Source: Pseudomonas laurylsulfativorans
Lineage (GTDB): Bacteria > Pseudomonadota > Gammaproteobacteria > Pseudomonadales > Pseudomonadaceae
Length of the DNA: 64,000 nucleotides
Assembly (NCBI RefSeq): GCF_002906155.1
Contig: NZ_MUJK01000005.1
Coordinates: forward strand, 1-64,000
Direction: 5' to 3'
Positions 35,388-44,992 of this stretch are shown here, one piece after another. Under the pieces are notes generated by a model. It searched no databases, was not told the origin of the DNA, and saw only the letters and a program-made list of their open reading frames with translations. The stretch's first letter is position 1. Every line of letters starts with the position of its first letter. The position numbers were made by a program, and so were the translations under genes.

Positions 35388-36983
35388 ATGCCCGTACCCG
35401 ATCCGTTCCGCGAAGGCATGGCCCGAGGCTGGAAAACCTACAACGGCTCGCAACTGACCCAAGACCTGACACTCGAAGCGGACGTGGCGATCATCGGCAG
35501 CGGCGCCGGCGGCGGCACCACCGCCGAAATCCTCAGCGCGGCCGGCTACAAGGTGCTGCTGATCGAGGAAGGCCCGCTCAAGACCAGCAGCGACTTCAAG
35601 ATGCTCGAAGACCAGGCCTATGCCAGCCTTTATCAGGAAGGCATCGGCCGCATGAGCAAGGATGGCGCGATCACCATCCTGCAAGGCCGGGCGGTCGGCG
35701 GCACCACGCTGATCAACTGGACCTCCAGCTTCCGCACTCCGGAGCCGACCCTCGAACACTGGGCCAAAGAGCACAACGTCAAGGGCCACAGCCCGACGGA
35801 AATGGCGCCGTGGTTCGAGAAAATGGAGCAACGCCTGGGCGTCGCACCGTGGATGGTGCCGCCCAACGCCAACAATGACGTGATCCGCAAGGGCTGCGAA
35901 GCACTGAATTACTCATGGCACGTCATCCCGCGCAACGTGCGCGGCTGCTGGAACCTCGGCTACTGCGGTATGGGCTGCCCGACCAACGCCAAGCAATCGA
36001 TGATGGTCACCACCATTCCAGCGACACTGGAGAAAGGCGGCGAACTGGTTTACCTGGCCCGCGCCGAAAAGCTCACCATCAGCGGCGACAAGGTCACCGG
36101 CCTGCAATGTTCGGCGATGGATGAACGCTGCGTCGCACCGACCGGGCGCTCCATCACGGTCAAGGCGAAACATTTCGTGCTGGCTGGTGGCGGTATCAAC
36201 AGCCCGGCCTTGCTGATGCGCTCCGAGGCACCCGACCCGCACAAGCGCCTGGGAAAACGCACGTTCCTGCACCCGGTGAACATGTCCGCCGCGTTGTTCG
36301 ACGAAGTGGTCAACCCGTTCTACGGTGCACCGCAATCGATCTATTCCGACCATTTCCAATGGCAGGACGGCACCACGGGCAAGATGTCCTTCAAACTGGA
36401 AGTCCCGCCCCTGCACCCGGCGCTGGCCACGACATTGCTGGGTGGTTTCGGCCAGGAAAACTCCCAGCACATGGCCAACTTGCCACATACCCACGCCATG
36501 CTGGCGTTGCTGCGCGATGGTTTTCACCCGGACAGCCCCGGTGGCAGCGTCGAATTGCGCAGCGATGACACGCCAGTGCTGGATTACCAGCTATCACCGT
36601 ACGCCTGGGATGGATTGCGCCGGGCGTTCCATACCATGGCCGAGATCCAGTTTGCCGGTGGTGCCAAGGCTGTGATGCCGATGCACGCCGATGCCCGCTA
36701 CGTGAAAACCCTCGCCGAAGCCCGCTCGCTGATCGACGGCCTGAGCCTGGAGTTGTATCGCACACGCCTGGGCAGTGCCCATGTGATGGGCGGTTGCGCC
36801 ATGGGTGAAGACCCGGCGAACGCGGTGACCGACAGCCTCGGCCGGCATCATCAACTGGGTAATCTGTCGATCCACGACGGCTCGCTGTTCCCCACCAGCA
36901 TTGGCGCCAACCCGCAGCTGTCGGTCTACGGGCTAACGGCACAACTGGCGACATCCCTGGCCGAACGTTTAAAAAATCCATGA
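35388..36983 (+). CDS. GMC family FAD-dependent oxidoreductase
   Basis: 531 residues. FAD-binding AIIGSGAGGGTTAEILSAAG near residue 31-50, GRAVGGTTLINWTSSF, and C-terminal GMC_oxred_C with the catalytic His in AHVMGGCAMG and the Asn/His region in SIGANPQLSVYG. A Cys cluster at C-x6-C-x3-C (RGCWNLGYCGMGCPTN) is of the type seen in membrane-linked, cytochrome-dependent alcohol dehydrogenases. No Tat signal of its own; the neighbouring Tat protein may carry it out. Substrate unknown. Confidence 0.88.
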   Translation: MPVPDPFREGMARGWKTYNGSQLTQDLTLEADVAIIGSGAGGGTTAEILSAAGYKVLLIEEGPLKTSSDFKMLEDQAYASLYQEGIGRMSKDGAITILQGRAVGGTTLINWTSSFRTPEPTLEHWAKEHNVKGHSPTEMAPWFEKMEQRLGVAPWMVPPNANNDVIRKGCEALNYSWHVIPRNVRGCWNLGYCGMGCPTNAKQSMMVTTIPATLEKGGELVYLARAEKLTISGDKVTGLQCSAMDERCVAPTGRSITVKAKHFVLAGGGINSPALLMRSEAPDPHKRLGKRTFLHPVNMSAALFDEVVNPFYGAPQSIYSDHFQWQDGTTGKMSFKLEVPPLHPALATTLLGGFGQENSQHMANLPHTHAMLALLRDGFHPDSPGGSVELRSDDTPVLDYQLSPYAWDGLRRAFHTMAEIQFAGGAKAVMPMHADARYVKTLAEARSLIDGLSLELYRTRLGSAHVMGGCAMGEDPANAVTDSLGRHHQLGNLSIHDGSLFPTSIGANPQLSVYGLTAQLATSLAERLKNP

Positions 36984-37098
36984 AAATGACGATTATTCCC
37001 ATCGTCTATAGTGCTTTCTTACCCAACAGGCGACTTGGCCGACCGGGAAGGCTGCGATACCATCCGACTCCCCAACGGATTCCCGCCAGGACGACGCG

Positions 37099-37578
37099 AT
37101 GAACCGAGTGTTGTACCCAGGTACCTTCGACCCTATTACCAAGGGCCATGGCGATCTGGTCGAACGCGCCTCGCGCCTGTTCGATCACGTGATCATCGCC
37201 GTCGCCGCGAGCCCCAAGAAAAACCCGTTGTTTCCTCTGGAACAACGTGTGGAACTGGCGCGCGAGGTCACTAAACATCTGCCGAACGTTGAAGTCGTCG
37301 GCTTCTCGACGTTGCTGGCGCACTTCGCCAAAGAGCAGAATGCCAACGTGTTCCTGCGTGGTTTGCGCGCGGTGTCGGACTTCGAATACGAATTCCAGCT
37401 GGCCAACATGAATCGCCAACTGGCGCCGGACGTGGAAAGCCTGTTCCTGACCCCGTCCGAGCGCTACTCGTTCATTTCCTCGACGCTGGTCCGTGAAATT
37501 GCAGCCCTGGGCGGCGACATCACCAAGTTCGTGCACCCTGTGGTGGCGGACGCACTGACCGAACGCTTCAAGAAATAA
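37099..37578 (+). CDS. coaD: Phosphopantetheine adenylyltransferase
   Basis: 159 residues. It makes dephospho-CoA from 4'-phosphopantetheine and ATP. LYPGTFDPITKGHGDLVERA carries the nucleotidyltransferase (T/H)xGH motif; RGLRAVSDFEYE and SERYSFISSTLVREIA (ISSTxxR) complete the site. Separated from the GMC gene by 115 bp. Confidence 0.97.
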   Translation: MNRVLYPGTFDPITKGHGDLVERASRLFDHVIIAVAASPKKNPLFPLEQRVELAREVTKHLPNVEVVGFSTLLAHFAKEQNANVFLRGLRAVSDFEYEFQLANMNRQLAPDVESLFLTPSERYSFISSTLVREIAALGGDITKFVHPVVADALTERFKK

Positions 37579-37589
37579 TCCCCGCAAAC

Positions 37590-37689
37590 TGTAGGAGCGA
37601 GCCTGCTCGCGATGGACGTCAACGATAACGCGGGAAACCTGACACCCCGCGGCGTTCTCGGCTTCATCGCCAGCAGGCTGGCTCCTACA
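37590..37689. repeat. REPIN (100 nt)
   Basis: TGTAGGAGCGAGCCTGCTCG on the left, CCAGCAGGCTGGCTCCTACA on the right, with a ~60 nt inner part related to that at 41269. It lies between coaD and the ferredoxin gene. Confidence 0.9.
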
Positions 37690-37784
37690 GAACGTCGCAC
37701 CTGCGTGCAACGCAGGCGCCAATGCGGCACAATTACGCGCATTGGTTTATTGCGCCCGGGCCTGCCGCCCCGGCTGGAGTTAGC

Positions 37785-38036
37785 ATGTCCCTGATCATCA
37801 CCGACGATTGCATCAACTGCGACGTCTGCGAACCCGAGTGCCCGAACGCCGCCATTTCCCAAGGCGAAGAGATCTACGTGATCGACCCGAACCTGTGCAC
37901 CCAGTGTGTAGGCCACTACGACGAACCGCAGTGCCAGCAGGTCTGCCCAGTGGATTGCATTCCACTGGACGAAGCCCATCCGGAAACTGAAGAGCAGTTG
38001 ATGGAGAAGTACCGGAAAATTACCGGCAAGGCCTGA
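37785..38036 (+). CDS. YfhL-type ferredoxin with two [4Fe-4S] clusters
   Basis: 83 residues from the ATG at 37785, which follows GGAGT. Two Cys motifs: CINCDVCEPECP and CTQCVGHYDEPQCQQVCPVDCI, the second with the insert characteristic of this ferredoxin group. The order coaD-ferredoxin is typical for pseudomonads (FdxA/Fdx1). An upstream 21-codon extension is open but overlaps no ribosome site. Confidence 0.94.
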   Translation: MSLIITDDCINCDVCEPECPNAAISQGEEIYVIDPNLCTQCVGHYDEPQCQQVCPVDCIPLDEAHPETEEQLMEKYRKITGKA

Positions 38037-38059
38037 ATGTTTTAGTGCTCTTTCGGGCC

Positions 38060-38140
38060 TCATCGCGAGCAAGCTCGCTTCCACACTGGATCTGTGTCGT
38101 TCACAAACCCTGTGGGAGCGAGCTTGCTCCGGGCGGCGTT
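38060..38140. repeat. REP pair
   Basis: CATCGCGAGCAAGCTCGCTTCCACA followed by TGTGGGAGCGAGCTTGCTC in inverted order, with about 25 bases between. It separates the ferredoxin gene from convergent mutM. Confidence 0.8.
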
Positions 38141-38192
38141 CCGACGATGAGGCCATCAGCCACGCCGAATCTCTAACGGATTGTCGCCCGTA

Positions 38193-39005
38193 TCAGCTCT
38201 GACAGCGCGGGCAAAAAACGCTGGCGCGCTGCCCGAGTTTCACTTCCCGTAGCCCCGTGCCACAGGCCTTGCAGTGTTCACCGCCACGGCCGTACACGAA
38301 CAGTTCCTGCTGGAAGTAGCCAGGCTGACCGTCACCACCGATAAAGTCCCGCAGCGTGGTACCGCCGCGTTCGATGGCGGCCGCCAGGATGCGCTTGATC
38401 TCTATGGCCAGCTTCAAATAACGCGCCCGGGAAATGCTCCCGGCTTCGCGGCGCGGGTCGATCCCGGCGGCGAACAACGCTTCAGTCGCGTAGATATTGC
38501 CGACGCCCACCACCACCGCGTTATCCATGATGAACGGCTTGACCGCCATCGAGCGGCCACGGGACTGCTGGAACAGGCGCTCGCCGTCGAATAGATCGGT
38601 CAGCGGCTCCGGCCCCAGGCGGATGAGCAACTCGTGATTGAGCGGATCGAGACTCCAGAGCATTGCACCAAAGCGCCGCGGGTCGGTGTAACGCAGCGCC
38701 AGGCCCGACTCCAGCTCAATGTCCACATGCTCATGCTTGGCCGCCGGCAGCCCGGCTTCCACCAACCGCAAATTGCCTGACATGCCCAAGTGGCTGATCA
38801 AGGTGCCGACTTCGGCGTTGATCAGCAGGTACTTGGCCCGCCGCTCCACCAGCACGATACGCTGCCCGGACAAGCGCACATCGAGGTCTTCGGGAATCGG
38901 CCAGCGCAAGCGCCGATCACGCACGATCACCCGGCTGACGCGTTGGCCTTCCAGGTACGGCGCGATGCCGCGACGGGTGGTTTCGACTTCTGGCAATTCA
39001 GGCAT
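38193..39005 (-). CDS. mutM: Formamidopyrimidine-DNA glycosylase
   Basis: 270 residues from the ATG at 39005 (MPELPEVETTRRG): the N-terminal Pro after Met removal and E3 are catalytic. MSGNLR is a typical wedge motif; the C-terminal zinc finger is CKACGTGLREVKLGQRASVFCPRC. It excises 8-oxoguanine and ring-opened purines. The longer frame to 39107 lacks support because the proline must be N-terminal. Confidence 0.97.
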   Translation of the reverse strand: MPELPEVETTRRGIAPYLEGQRVSRVIVRDRRLRWPIPEDLDVRLSGQRIVLVERRAKYLLINAEVGTLISHLGMSGNLRLVEAGLPAAKHEHVDIELESGLALRYTDPRRFGAMLWSLDPLNHELLIRLGPEPLTDLFDGERLFQQSRGRSMAVKPFIMDNAVVVGVGNIYATEALFAAGIDPRREAGSISRARYLKLAIEIKRILAAAIERGGTTLRDFIGGDGQPGYFQQELFVYGRGGEHCKACGTGLREVKLGQRASVFCPRCQS

Positions 39006-39036
39006 GGTGCGCTCTTGAAAGAAGAAAGCCCGGTAC

Positions 39037-39906
39037 TCAGCGATGAGTACCGAGGTCGCGAATCGTCTGCTTGAGGGTCTCGAAGTCGTAGTCCGAGAGG
39101 CCGACATAATCGAGCACCAGCGGCGCGATGCTGTTCCACTCGTGGTCTTCGGTCTGGTTGCCCAGCACCCGGTACGACGCGCAAATGTGCTCGGCCATCT
39201 TCAGGATCGCCAGCAGGTTCTTCAACGAACTGTTGCGCGAAGATTCATCGCTGAAGATCGCCAACGCATTGTGGTGATTGGCGATCGCCGCGCTCACGTG
39301 CTCCGGCAGGCGCCACGACTTGGCCGTGAAGTACCCAACCACCGAATGATTGGTATTGAACACCCGATTCTCCGTATCCACCACCCGGCATTCGGCACTG
39401 GCGTTGGCGTAGGCCTGCTCCACAACGCCCATGTAGTCGGGGAAACGCTGGAGCATCAAGGGTACGCCGCAGTCGTGGAACAGACCCAGGGCATACGCTT
39501 CGTCGCCATTTTCAATGCCGATGCGCTTGGCCAGGGTCAGGCAGGTCATGGCCACGTCCTGAGCGGTGTCCCAGAAACGGTTCAGGGTGACAATGGTGTC
39601 GTCGTTCATCTCGCCCTTGATCGACTGTGCGTTGATCAGGTTGATGACCGAGCGGCTACCCAGCAGTTTTACCGCGCGCTGGATGGAGGCAATCTTGTTG
39701 CTCAGCCCGTAATACGGCGAATTGACGATCTTCAGCAGCGAACCGGAAAGCCCCGGGTCCTGGGAGATCAGCTTGGCTATGACGTCCAGATCCGGATCGG
39801 GCATGTACTGCTCCATCTGCAAATCCACCATGATTTGCGGTTGGGCCGGTACGCTGATGCCCTGCAGGGCTTGTTGGATCTGTTCGGAAGTCAGCTCTTG
39901 GGACAT
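39037..39906 (-). CDS. HDOD domain protein
   Basis: 289 residues. The HDOD pattern is visible: QDPGLSGSLLKIVNSPYYGLSNKIASIQRAVKLLG, and LFHDCGVPLML. These domains have the HD-GYP-like fold usually without full metal motifs, and work in signalling or regulation. No other domain is seen. It is transcribed toward mutM with a gap of 31 bp. Confidence 0.92.
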   Translation of the reverse strand: MSQELTSEQIQQALQGISVPAQPQIMVDLQMEQYMPDPDLDVIAKLISQDPGLSGSLLKIVNSPYYGLSNKIASIQRAVKLLGSRSVINLINAQSIKGEMNDDTIVTLNRFWDTAQDVAMTCLTLAKRIGIENGDEAYALGLFHDCGVPLMLQRFPDYMGVVEQAYANASAECRVVDTENRVFNTNHSVVGYFTAKSWRLPEHVSAAIANHHNALAIFSDESSRNSSLKNLLAILKMAEHICASYRVLGNQTEDHEWNSIAPLVLDYVGLSDYDFETLKQTIRDLGTHR

Positions 39907-40059
39907 TTGTGCACACTCTGGGTCAGGCGGTGATTCTAACCTTTATGAAGTTGGATCCGACATCCCAAATCGCAAGACAACCCTCGCCACATGTCCACTT
40001 GCAGGCCAATCCGGGGTCTCAACACGCTATACTCCCGCTCTTTTTTCCGGAGCGACGAC

Positions 40060-41256
40060 ATGTCCCTGCCTAGCCTGCGCCTCAAAGCCAACGCCGACCG
40101 TCGTCTGCGCAACGGTCACTTGTGGGTCTACAGCAACGAAATCGATGTAGCCGCTACGCCTTTGCACGGTTTCAAGGCCGGCGACCAGGCGATCCTCGAA
40201 GCCGCCGGCGGCAAGCCGCTGGGCATCGTTGCCATGAGCCCGAACAACCTGATCTGCGCCCGCGTGCTGTCGCGCGACATCAAGTTGCCGCTGGACAAAT
40301 CGCTGCTGGTGCATCGCCTGAACGTGGCCCTGTCGCTGCGTGACCGCCTGTTCGACAAGCCGTTCTATCGCCTGGTCTACGGCGACTCCGACCTGCTGCC
40401 AGGCCTGGTGGTCGACCGTTTCGGCGACATCCTGGTGGTCCAGATCGCTTCGGCGACCATGGAAGCCCACAAGGACGACGTGATCGCGGCGCTGACCCAG
40501 GTGCTCAAGCCGAGCGGCATTCTGTTCAAGAACGACTCCGCTGCTCGTGACGCCGAAGGCCTCACCCGCTACGTCGAAACTGTGTTCGGCCTGGTGCCGG
40601 AGTGGGTTGCTCTCGAAGAGAACGGCGTGAAATTCGAAGCACCGGTCATCCAGGGCCAGAAAACCGGCTGGTTCTACGACCACCGCATGAACCGCGCCCG
40701 CCTGGCCCCTTACGCCAAAGGTAAACGCGTACTGGACCTGTACAGCTACATCGGCGGCTGGGGCGTGCAGGCTGCAGCATTCGGCGCCAGCGAAGTGTTC
40801 TGCGTCGATGCATCGGCTTTCGCCCTCGACGGCGTTGAGCGCAACGCCGCACTGAACGGCTTCGCCGAAAAAATGACCTGCATCGAAGGCGACGTGTTCG
40901 AAGCCCTGAAAGAGCTGAAAGCCAGCGAAGAACGCTTCGACGTGATCGTGGCCGACCCGCCGGCGTTCATCAAACGCAAGAAAGACATGAAAAACGGCGA
41001 AGGCGCCTACCGCCGCCTGAACGAGCAAGCCATGCGCCTGCTCACCAAGGACGGCATCCTGGTCAGCGCATCGTGCTCGATGCACCTGCCGGAAGACGAT
41101 CTGCAGAACATCCTGCTGACCAGCGCCCGCCACCTGGACCGCAATATACAGATGCTGGAGCGTGGCGGTCAGGGCCCGGATCATCCGGTGCACCCGGCAA
41201 TTGCCGAGACTCGCTACATCAAGAGCATTACTTGCCGGTTGTTGCCTAACAGCTAA
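40060..41256 (+). CDS. rlmI: 23S rRNA (cytosine-1962-C5)-methyltransferase RlmI
   Basis: 398 residues from the ATG at 40060. N-terminal PUA-like part (RLKANADRRLRNGHLWVYSNEID), then the SAM domain: GWFYDHRMNR, VLDLYSYIGGWGVQAAAFGA, VIVADPPAFIKRKKDM and SASCSMHL with the catalytic Cys. It modifies 23S rRNA. Transcribed alone, ahead of a REPIN. Confidence 0.94.
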   Translation: MSLPSLRLKANADRRLRNGHLWVYSNEIDVAATPLHGFKAGDQAILEAAGGKPLGIVAMSPNNLICARVLSRDIKLPLDKSLLVHRLNVALSLRDRLFDKPFYRLVYGDSDLLPGLVVDRFGDILVVQIASATMEAHKDDVIAALTQVLKPSGILFKNDSAARDAEGLTRYVETVFGLVPEWVALEENGVKFEAPVIQGQKTGWFYDHRMNRARLAPYAKGKRVLDLYSYIGGWGVQAAAFGASEVFCVDASAFALDGVERNAALNGFAEKMTCIEGDVFEALKELKASEERFDVIVADPPAFIKRKKDMKNGEGAYRRLNEQAMRLLTKDGILVSASCSMHLPEDDLQNILLTSARHLDRNIQMLERGGQGPDHPVHPAIAETRYIKSITCRLLPNS

Positions 41257-41268
41257 AACGCAAACCAC

Positions 41269-41381
41269 TGTAGGAGCGAGCTCGCTCGCGATGGTCGTCA
41301 ACGATAACGCTGGCAGCCTGACGCCCCACGGCGCTCTCAGGCTCATCGCGAGCAATCGACCGTCGACCGGCTGCTCCTACA
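41269..41381. repeat. REPIN with altered right arm
   Basis: Left arm TGTAGGAGCGAGCTCGCTCG; the inner part resembles that at 37590. The right arm reads GCGAGCAA then TCGACCGTCGACCGGCT before GCTCCTACA, so the core has been interrupted by a short tandem of TCGACCG. The element is 113 nt instead of the usual 100. Confidence 0.85.
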
Positions 41382-41505
41382 GAGGTTCCCGGCATCAAAA
41401 CAGGAAGTCTCCTACAGCGCTTCTGATTGAATTACCTGCACCCCAGACTAGTATCGGTTTCTGGTTTCAAGCATGAACGCTTGATCGCTCCGGAAAACAA
41501 AAACA

Positions 41506-42703
41506 ATGTCTGAGTCCTCTTACCCAGCTCTAAGTGGCGACCTGAAACGCCAACGGGCCTCCCGCTTTATCCTCATTACAAATATCTCGTTGATCAGTTT
41601 TTTCCCGCTGAATATCCTCCTGCCTTCTTTTCCTGCCTTGGCCGCGGAGTTCAACACTTCAACTGCAGAAATCGCTCTATCCACCAGCCTGTTCACGCTG
41701 GTTTTTGCGATGTCTCAATTAATAACCGGCCCGCTCTCAGATAAGTGGGGGCGCAAGGAAGTTCTTCTTGGTTGCATCGTTGTTGCTACGCTCGGCTCGA
41801 TAGGGTGCGCGCTGGCGACAGACTATCTGGGCTTCCTGCTATTTCGCGTTATCCAGGCAATCGGGTGCGGTTTTTTTTGTGCTGGGTCATGCATTGGTGG
41901 AAGACTTGTTCGAAGAACAGGATCGGGCCCGAGTGCGAATTTATTACATGACACTGAGCGGCTCCTTTGTTGCACTGTCGCCACTATTGGGATCATGGTT
42001 GCAAACCACGTTCGACTGGCAGGCAAGCTTTTATGGTTTTGCGCTCATGGCGCTTGGCATGTTTATCCATACCCAAGTAATACTGCCCTCCAAAGCAGTC
42101 AGCCATCGAAGAAAACCCATTTCCGTTCTACGCACGCTGAAATCCGTTATTGGAAACCGAGACTTCATCCGCTACTGGTGGATAGCCGCGTTAGTGTTTG
42201 CTTGCTATTTCGCGTTGATCAGCGTGACACCGCTGATTTTCATGGATGAGTTGAAGTTATCCGAGTACCAGTACGCGCTGGTGCTTATGGTGTATGGGTT
42301 GGCCTATTTCCTCGGTGGAATAGTTGCCAGCACCGTGCAGAAACATATCTCCCTCACGTTGCAAATCAACATCGGGCTTGGATTGCTAGGTGTCGCCGGT
42401 GTGTTGTTAGCATTAATCGTCAATTATGAAGCGATGACAACTATCACCCTGCTCATACCGATGCTGATCAGTGCTCTGGCAGTCACCCTAGTTCGCCCTG
42501 CCGCGATTTCCGCAGCAATGTTGCTGTTCTCAACCAGTGCCGGAACGGCAGCATCCGCAGGCAACAGCATCATGTTCATCACCGCCGCCGTCAGCAGCGC
42601 CGCCCTCGCACAAACAGGGGACAATTTGCTGATGACCATTGCTGTCAGCTACATCGTGTTCAGTCTTTGGGGTTTGCTGACGAACACCAGGATCGGACGC
42701 TGA
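41506..42703 (+). pseudogene. MFS transporter (Bcr/CflA type), frameshifted at an 8-T tract
   Basis: The N-terminal part (frame from 41506) and the C-terminal part (frame from 41879) together make one 12-helix drug-efflux-type MFS protein. GPLSDKWGRKEVLLG is the loop 2-3 motif and FRVIQAIGCGFF runs directly into VLGHALVEDLFEE in the other frame. The switch lies at T8 (41871-41878); with seven T the frame would be whole and code for about 398 residues, the usual length. The second half has no other defect. It may be a pseudogene, a phase-variable switch or a sequencing artefact. Confidence 0.85.
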
Positions 42704-43078
42704 CTGTAGGAGCGAGCTTGCTCGCGATGGTCGTAAACGAAAACGCGCTCATTCTCGATGAACGCGTTGCCCTCTGGTTCATCGCGAGCAAGCTCGCTCC
42801 TACAGATAACCGTTCCATGTGAAGTTCCGCAGGCTTGCCCGCACGTCTTGTGAATGCTGCCTCCACGCTTGCAGCCATTCCCTCCAGCCGCCAGCCGTGT
42901 AGAATCGCGAACATTCATCGCCAGTCATCCCCGGCGGGTTTATGAGCTCAAGCTGAAGCGCGCGGCGATCCCGCAAAGTTATCGGCAACTTCCGGACACG
43001 CGGCCATTTCTGAGTGTTCCAGACGTCAATAGAAGCTCACTTCCCTTTTGATACCTGATTAGCCGCCCGGAGTGCTTC
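42704..43078. other. Spacer between the MFS gene and ilvD
   Basis: 375 bp. The first 100 bp are a REPIN. The rest holds no convincing gene; a minus-strand frame ending in the REPIN (42800-42988, 62 codons, TTG start) is possible but has no recognised match. No leader peptide or attenuator of the ilv type could be supported upstream of ilvD. Confidence 0.5.
42705..42804. repeat. REPIN (100 nt)
   Basis: TGTAGGAGCGAGCTTGCTCG on the left and CGAGCAAGCTCGCTCCTACA on the right. The inner part includes AACGCG...CGCGTT pairing. Directly behind the stop of the MFS gene. Confidence 0.9.
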
Positions 43079-44920
43079 ATGCCTGATTACCGCTCGAAAA
43101 CATCCACCCACGGCCGCAACATGGCCGGTGCCCGCGCACTGTGGCGCGCCACGGGGATGAAAGATGACGACTTCAAGAAGCCGATCATCGCCATTGCCAA
43201 CTCCTTCACCCAGTTCGTACCGGGCCACGTGCACCTCAAAGACCTGGGCCAACTGGTCGCCCGCGAGATCGAACGCGCTGGCGGCGTGGCAAAGGAATTC
43301 AACACCATCGCTGTCGATGACGGCATCGCCATGGGCCACGACGGCATGCTGTATTCGCTGCCGAGCCGCGAGATCATTGCCGACTCCGTCGAATACATGG
43401 TCAACGCCCACTGCGCCGATGCGATCGTCTGCATTTCCAATTGCGACAAGATCACCCCCGGCATGCTGATGGCGTCCCTGCGCCTGAACATCCCGGTGAT
43501 CTTCGTCTCCGGCGGCCCGATGGAAGCCGGCAAGACCAAACTCGCCTCCCACGGCCTCGACCTGGTCGATGCCATGGTGATCGCCGCCGACTCCAGCGCT
43601 TCTGACGAGAAAGTCGCTGAGTACGAGCGCAGCGCCTGCCCGACTTGCGGCTCTTGCTCCGGCATGTTCACCGCCAACTCGATGAACTGCCTGGTCGAAG
43701 CGCTGGGCCTGGCATTGCCGGGCAACGGTTCGACCCTGGCCACCCACAGCGACCGCGAGCAGCTGTTCCTGCAGGCCGGCCGCACCATCGTCGAGCTGTG
43801 CAAGCGTTACTACTTTGATAACGACGAGTCGGTGTTGCCGCGCAACATCGCCAACTTCCAGGCGTTCGAGAACGCGATGACCCTGGACATCGCCATGGGC
43901 GGTTCCACCAACACCATCCTGCACTTGCTGGCCGCCGCCCAGGAAGCCGAGATCGATTTCGACCTGCGCGACATCGACCGTCTGTCCCGACACGTGCCGC
44001 AACTGTGCAAGGTTGCGCCGAACATCCAGAAGTACCACATGGAAGACGTGCACCGCGCAGGCGGGATCTTCAGCATCCTCGGCTCGCTGGCCCGTGGCGG
44101 CCTGTTGCACACCCAGTTGCCGACCGTGCACAGCCGCAGCATGGAAGAAGCCATCGCCAAGTGGGACATCACCCAGACTAACGATGAAGCCGTGCATCAC
44201 TTCTTCAAGGCCGGTCCTGCGGGCATCCCGACGCAAACCGCGTTCAGCCAGTCGACCCGTTGGGACACCCTGGACGACGACCGTGAAAACGGCTGCATCC
44301 GCAGTGTCGAACACGCTTACTCGCAAGAAGGCGGCCTGGCCGTGCTCTACGGCAACATCGCCCTGGACGGCTGCGTGGTGAAAACCGCCGGCGTCGACGA
44401 GTCGATCCACGTGTTCGAAGGCAACGCGAAGATCTTCGAAAGCCAGGACAGCGCCGTGCGCGGCATCCTCGCCGACGAAGTGAAGGAAGGCGATATCGTC
44501 ATCATTCGCTACGAAGGCCCGAAAGGCGGCCCGGGCATGCAGGAAATGCTCTACCCGACCTCGTACCTGAAATCCAAAGGCCTGGGCAAAGCCTGCGCCC
44601 TGCTCACCGACGGCCGTTTCTCCGGCGGTACTTCTGGCCTGTCCATCGGCCACGCTTCGCCTGAAGCGGCTGCCGGCGGCGCGATTGGTCTGGTGCAGGA
44701 CGGCGACAAGGTGTTGATCGACATCCCGAACCGCTCGATCAACCTGTTGGTCAGCGACGAAGAACTGGCTGAACGCCGGGTCGAGCAGGACAAGAAGGGC
44801 TGGAAACCGGTGGAAGTGCGTCCACGTAAAGTGACCACCGCGTTGAAAGCCTATGCCCTGCTGGCCACCAGTGCCGACAAGGGCGCTGTGCGTAACAAGG
44901 CGATGCTTGACGGGCTGTAA
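43079..44920 (+). CDS. ilvD: Dihydroxy-acid dehydratase
   Basis: 613 residues. Third step of valine and isoleucine synthesis. Iron-sulfur and metal ligands are visible in SNCDKITPGMLMA and in CPTCGSCSGMFTANSMNCLVEALG; GRFSGGTSGLSIGHASPEAA is near the C terminus. Complete, with a strong terminator after it, and no other ilv gene in the window. Confidence 0.97.
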   Translation: MPDYRSKTSTHGRNMAGARALWRATGMKDDDFKKPIIAIANSFTQFVPGHVHLKDLGQLVAREIERAGGVAKEFNTIAVDDGIAMGHDGMLYSLPSREIIADSVEYMVNAHCADAIVCISNCDKITPGMLMASLRLNIPVIFVSGGPMEAGKTKLASHGLDLVDAMVIAADSSASDEKVAEYERSACPTCGSCSGMFTANSMNCLVEALGLALPGNGSTLATHSDREQLFLQAGRTIVELCKRYYFDNDESVLPRNIANFQAFENAMTLDIAMGGSTNTILHLLAAAQEAEIDFDLRDIDRLSRHVPQLCKVAPNIQKYHMEDVHRAGGIFSILGSLARGGLLHTQLPTVHSRSMEEAIAKWDITQTNDEAVHHFFKAGPAGIPTQTAFSQSTRWDTLDDDRENGCIRSVEHAYSQEGGLAVLYGNIALDGCVVKTAGVDESIHVFEGNAKIFESQDSAVRGILADEVKEGDIVIIRYEGPKGGPGMQEMLYPTSYLKSKGLGKACALLTDGRFSGGTSGLSIGHASPEAAAGGAIGLVQDGDKVLIDIPNRSINLLVSDEELAERRVEQDKKGWKPVEVRPRKVTTALKAYALLATSADKGAVRNKAMLDGL

Positions 44921-44939
44921 GCGTTAACCGTCGAACATG

Positions 44940-44968
44940 AAAATGCCCCGCCAAGTGCGGGGCATTTT
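44940..44968 (+). terminator. Rho-independent terminator of ilvD
   Basis: AAAATGCCCCGC, five-base loop, GCGGGGCATTTT, then T run (TTTTTG). A 12 bp perfect stem, 19 bp behind the stop. Confidence 0.92.
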
Positions 44969-44992
44969 TGTTTCTGCCAGTCACCTTTCATC

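Noticed and set aside
42800..42988. Small minus-strand frame (62 codons) ending in a REPIN
   Set aside because: Starts with TTG and has no match I can recall; its stop lies in the REP. Too weak to call a gene, though it cannot be excluded.
43037..44653. 538-codon open frame on the minus strand
   Set aside because: Antisense to ilvD with no recognisable domain; composition artefact of GC-rich codons.
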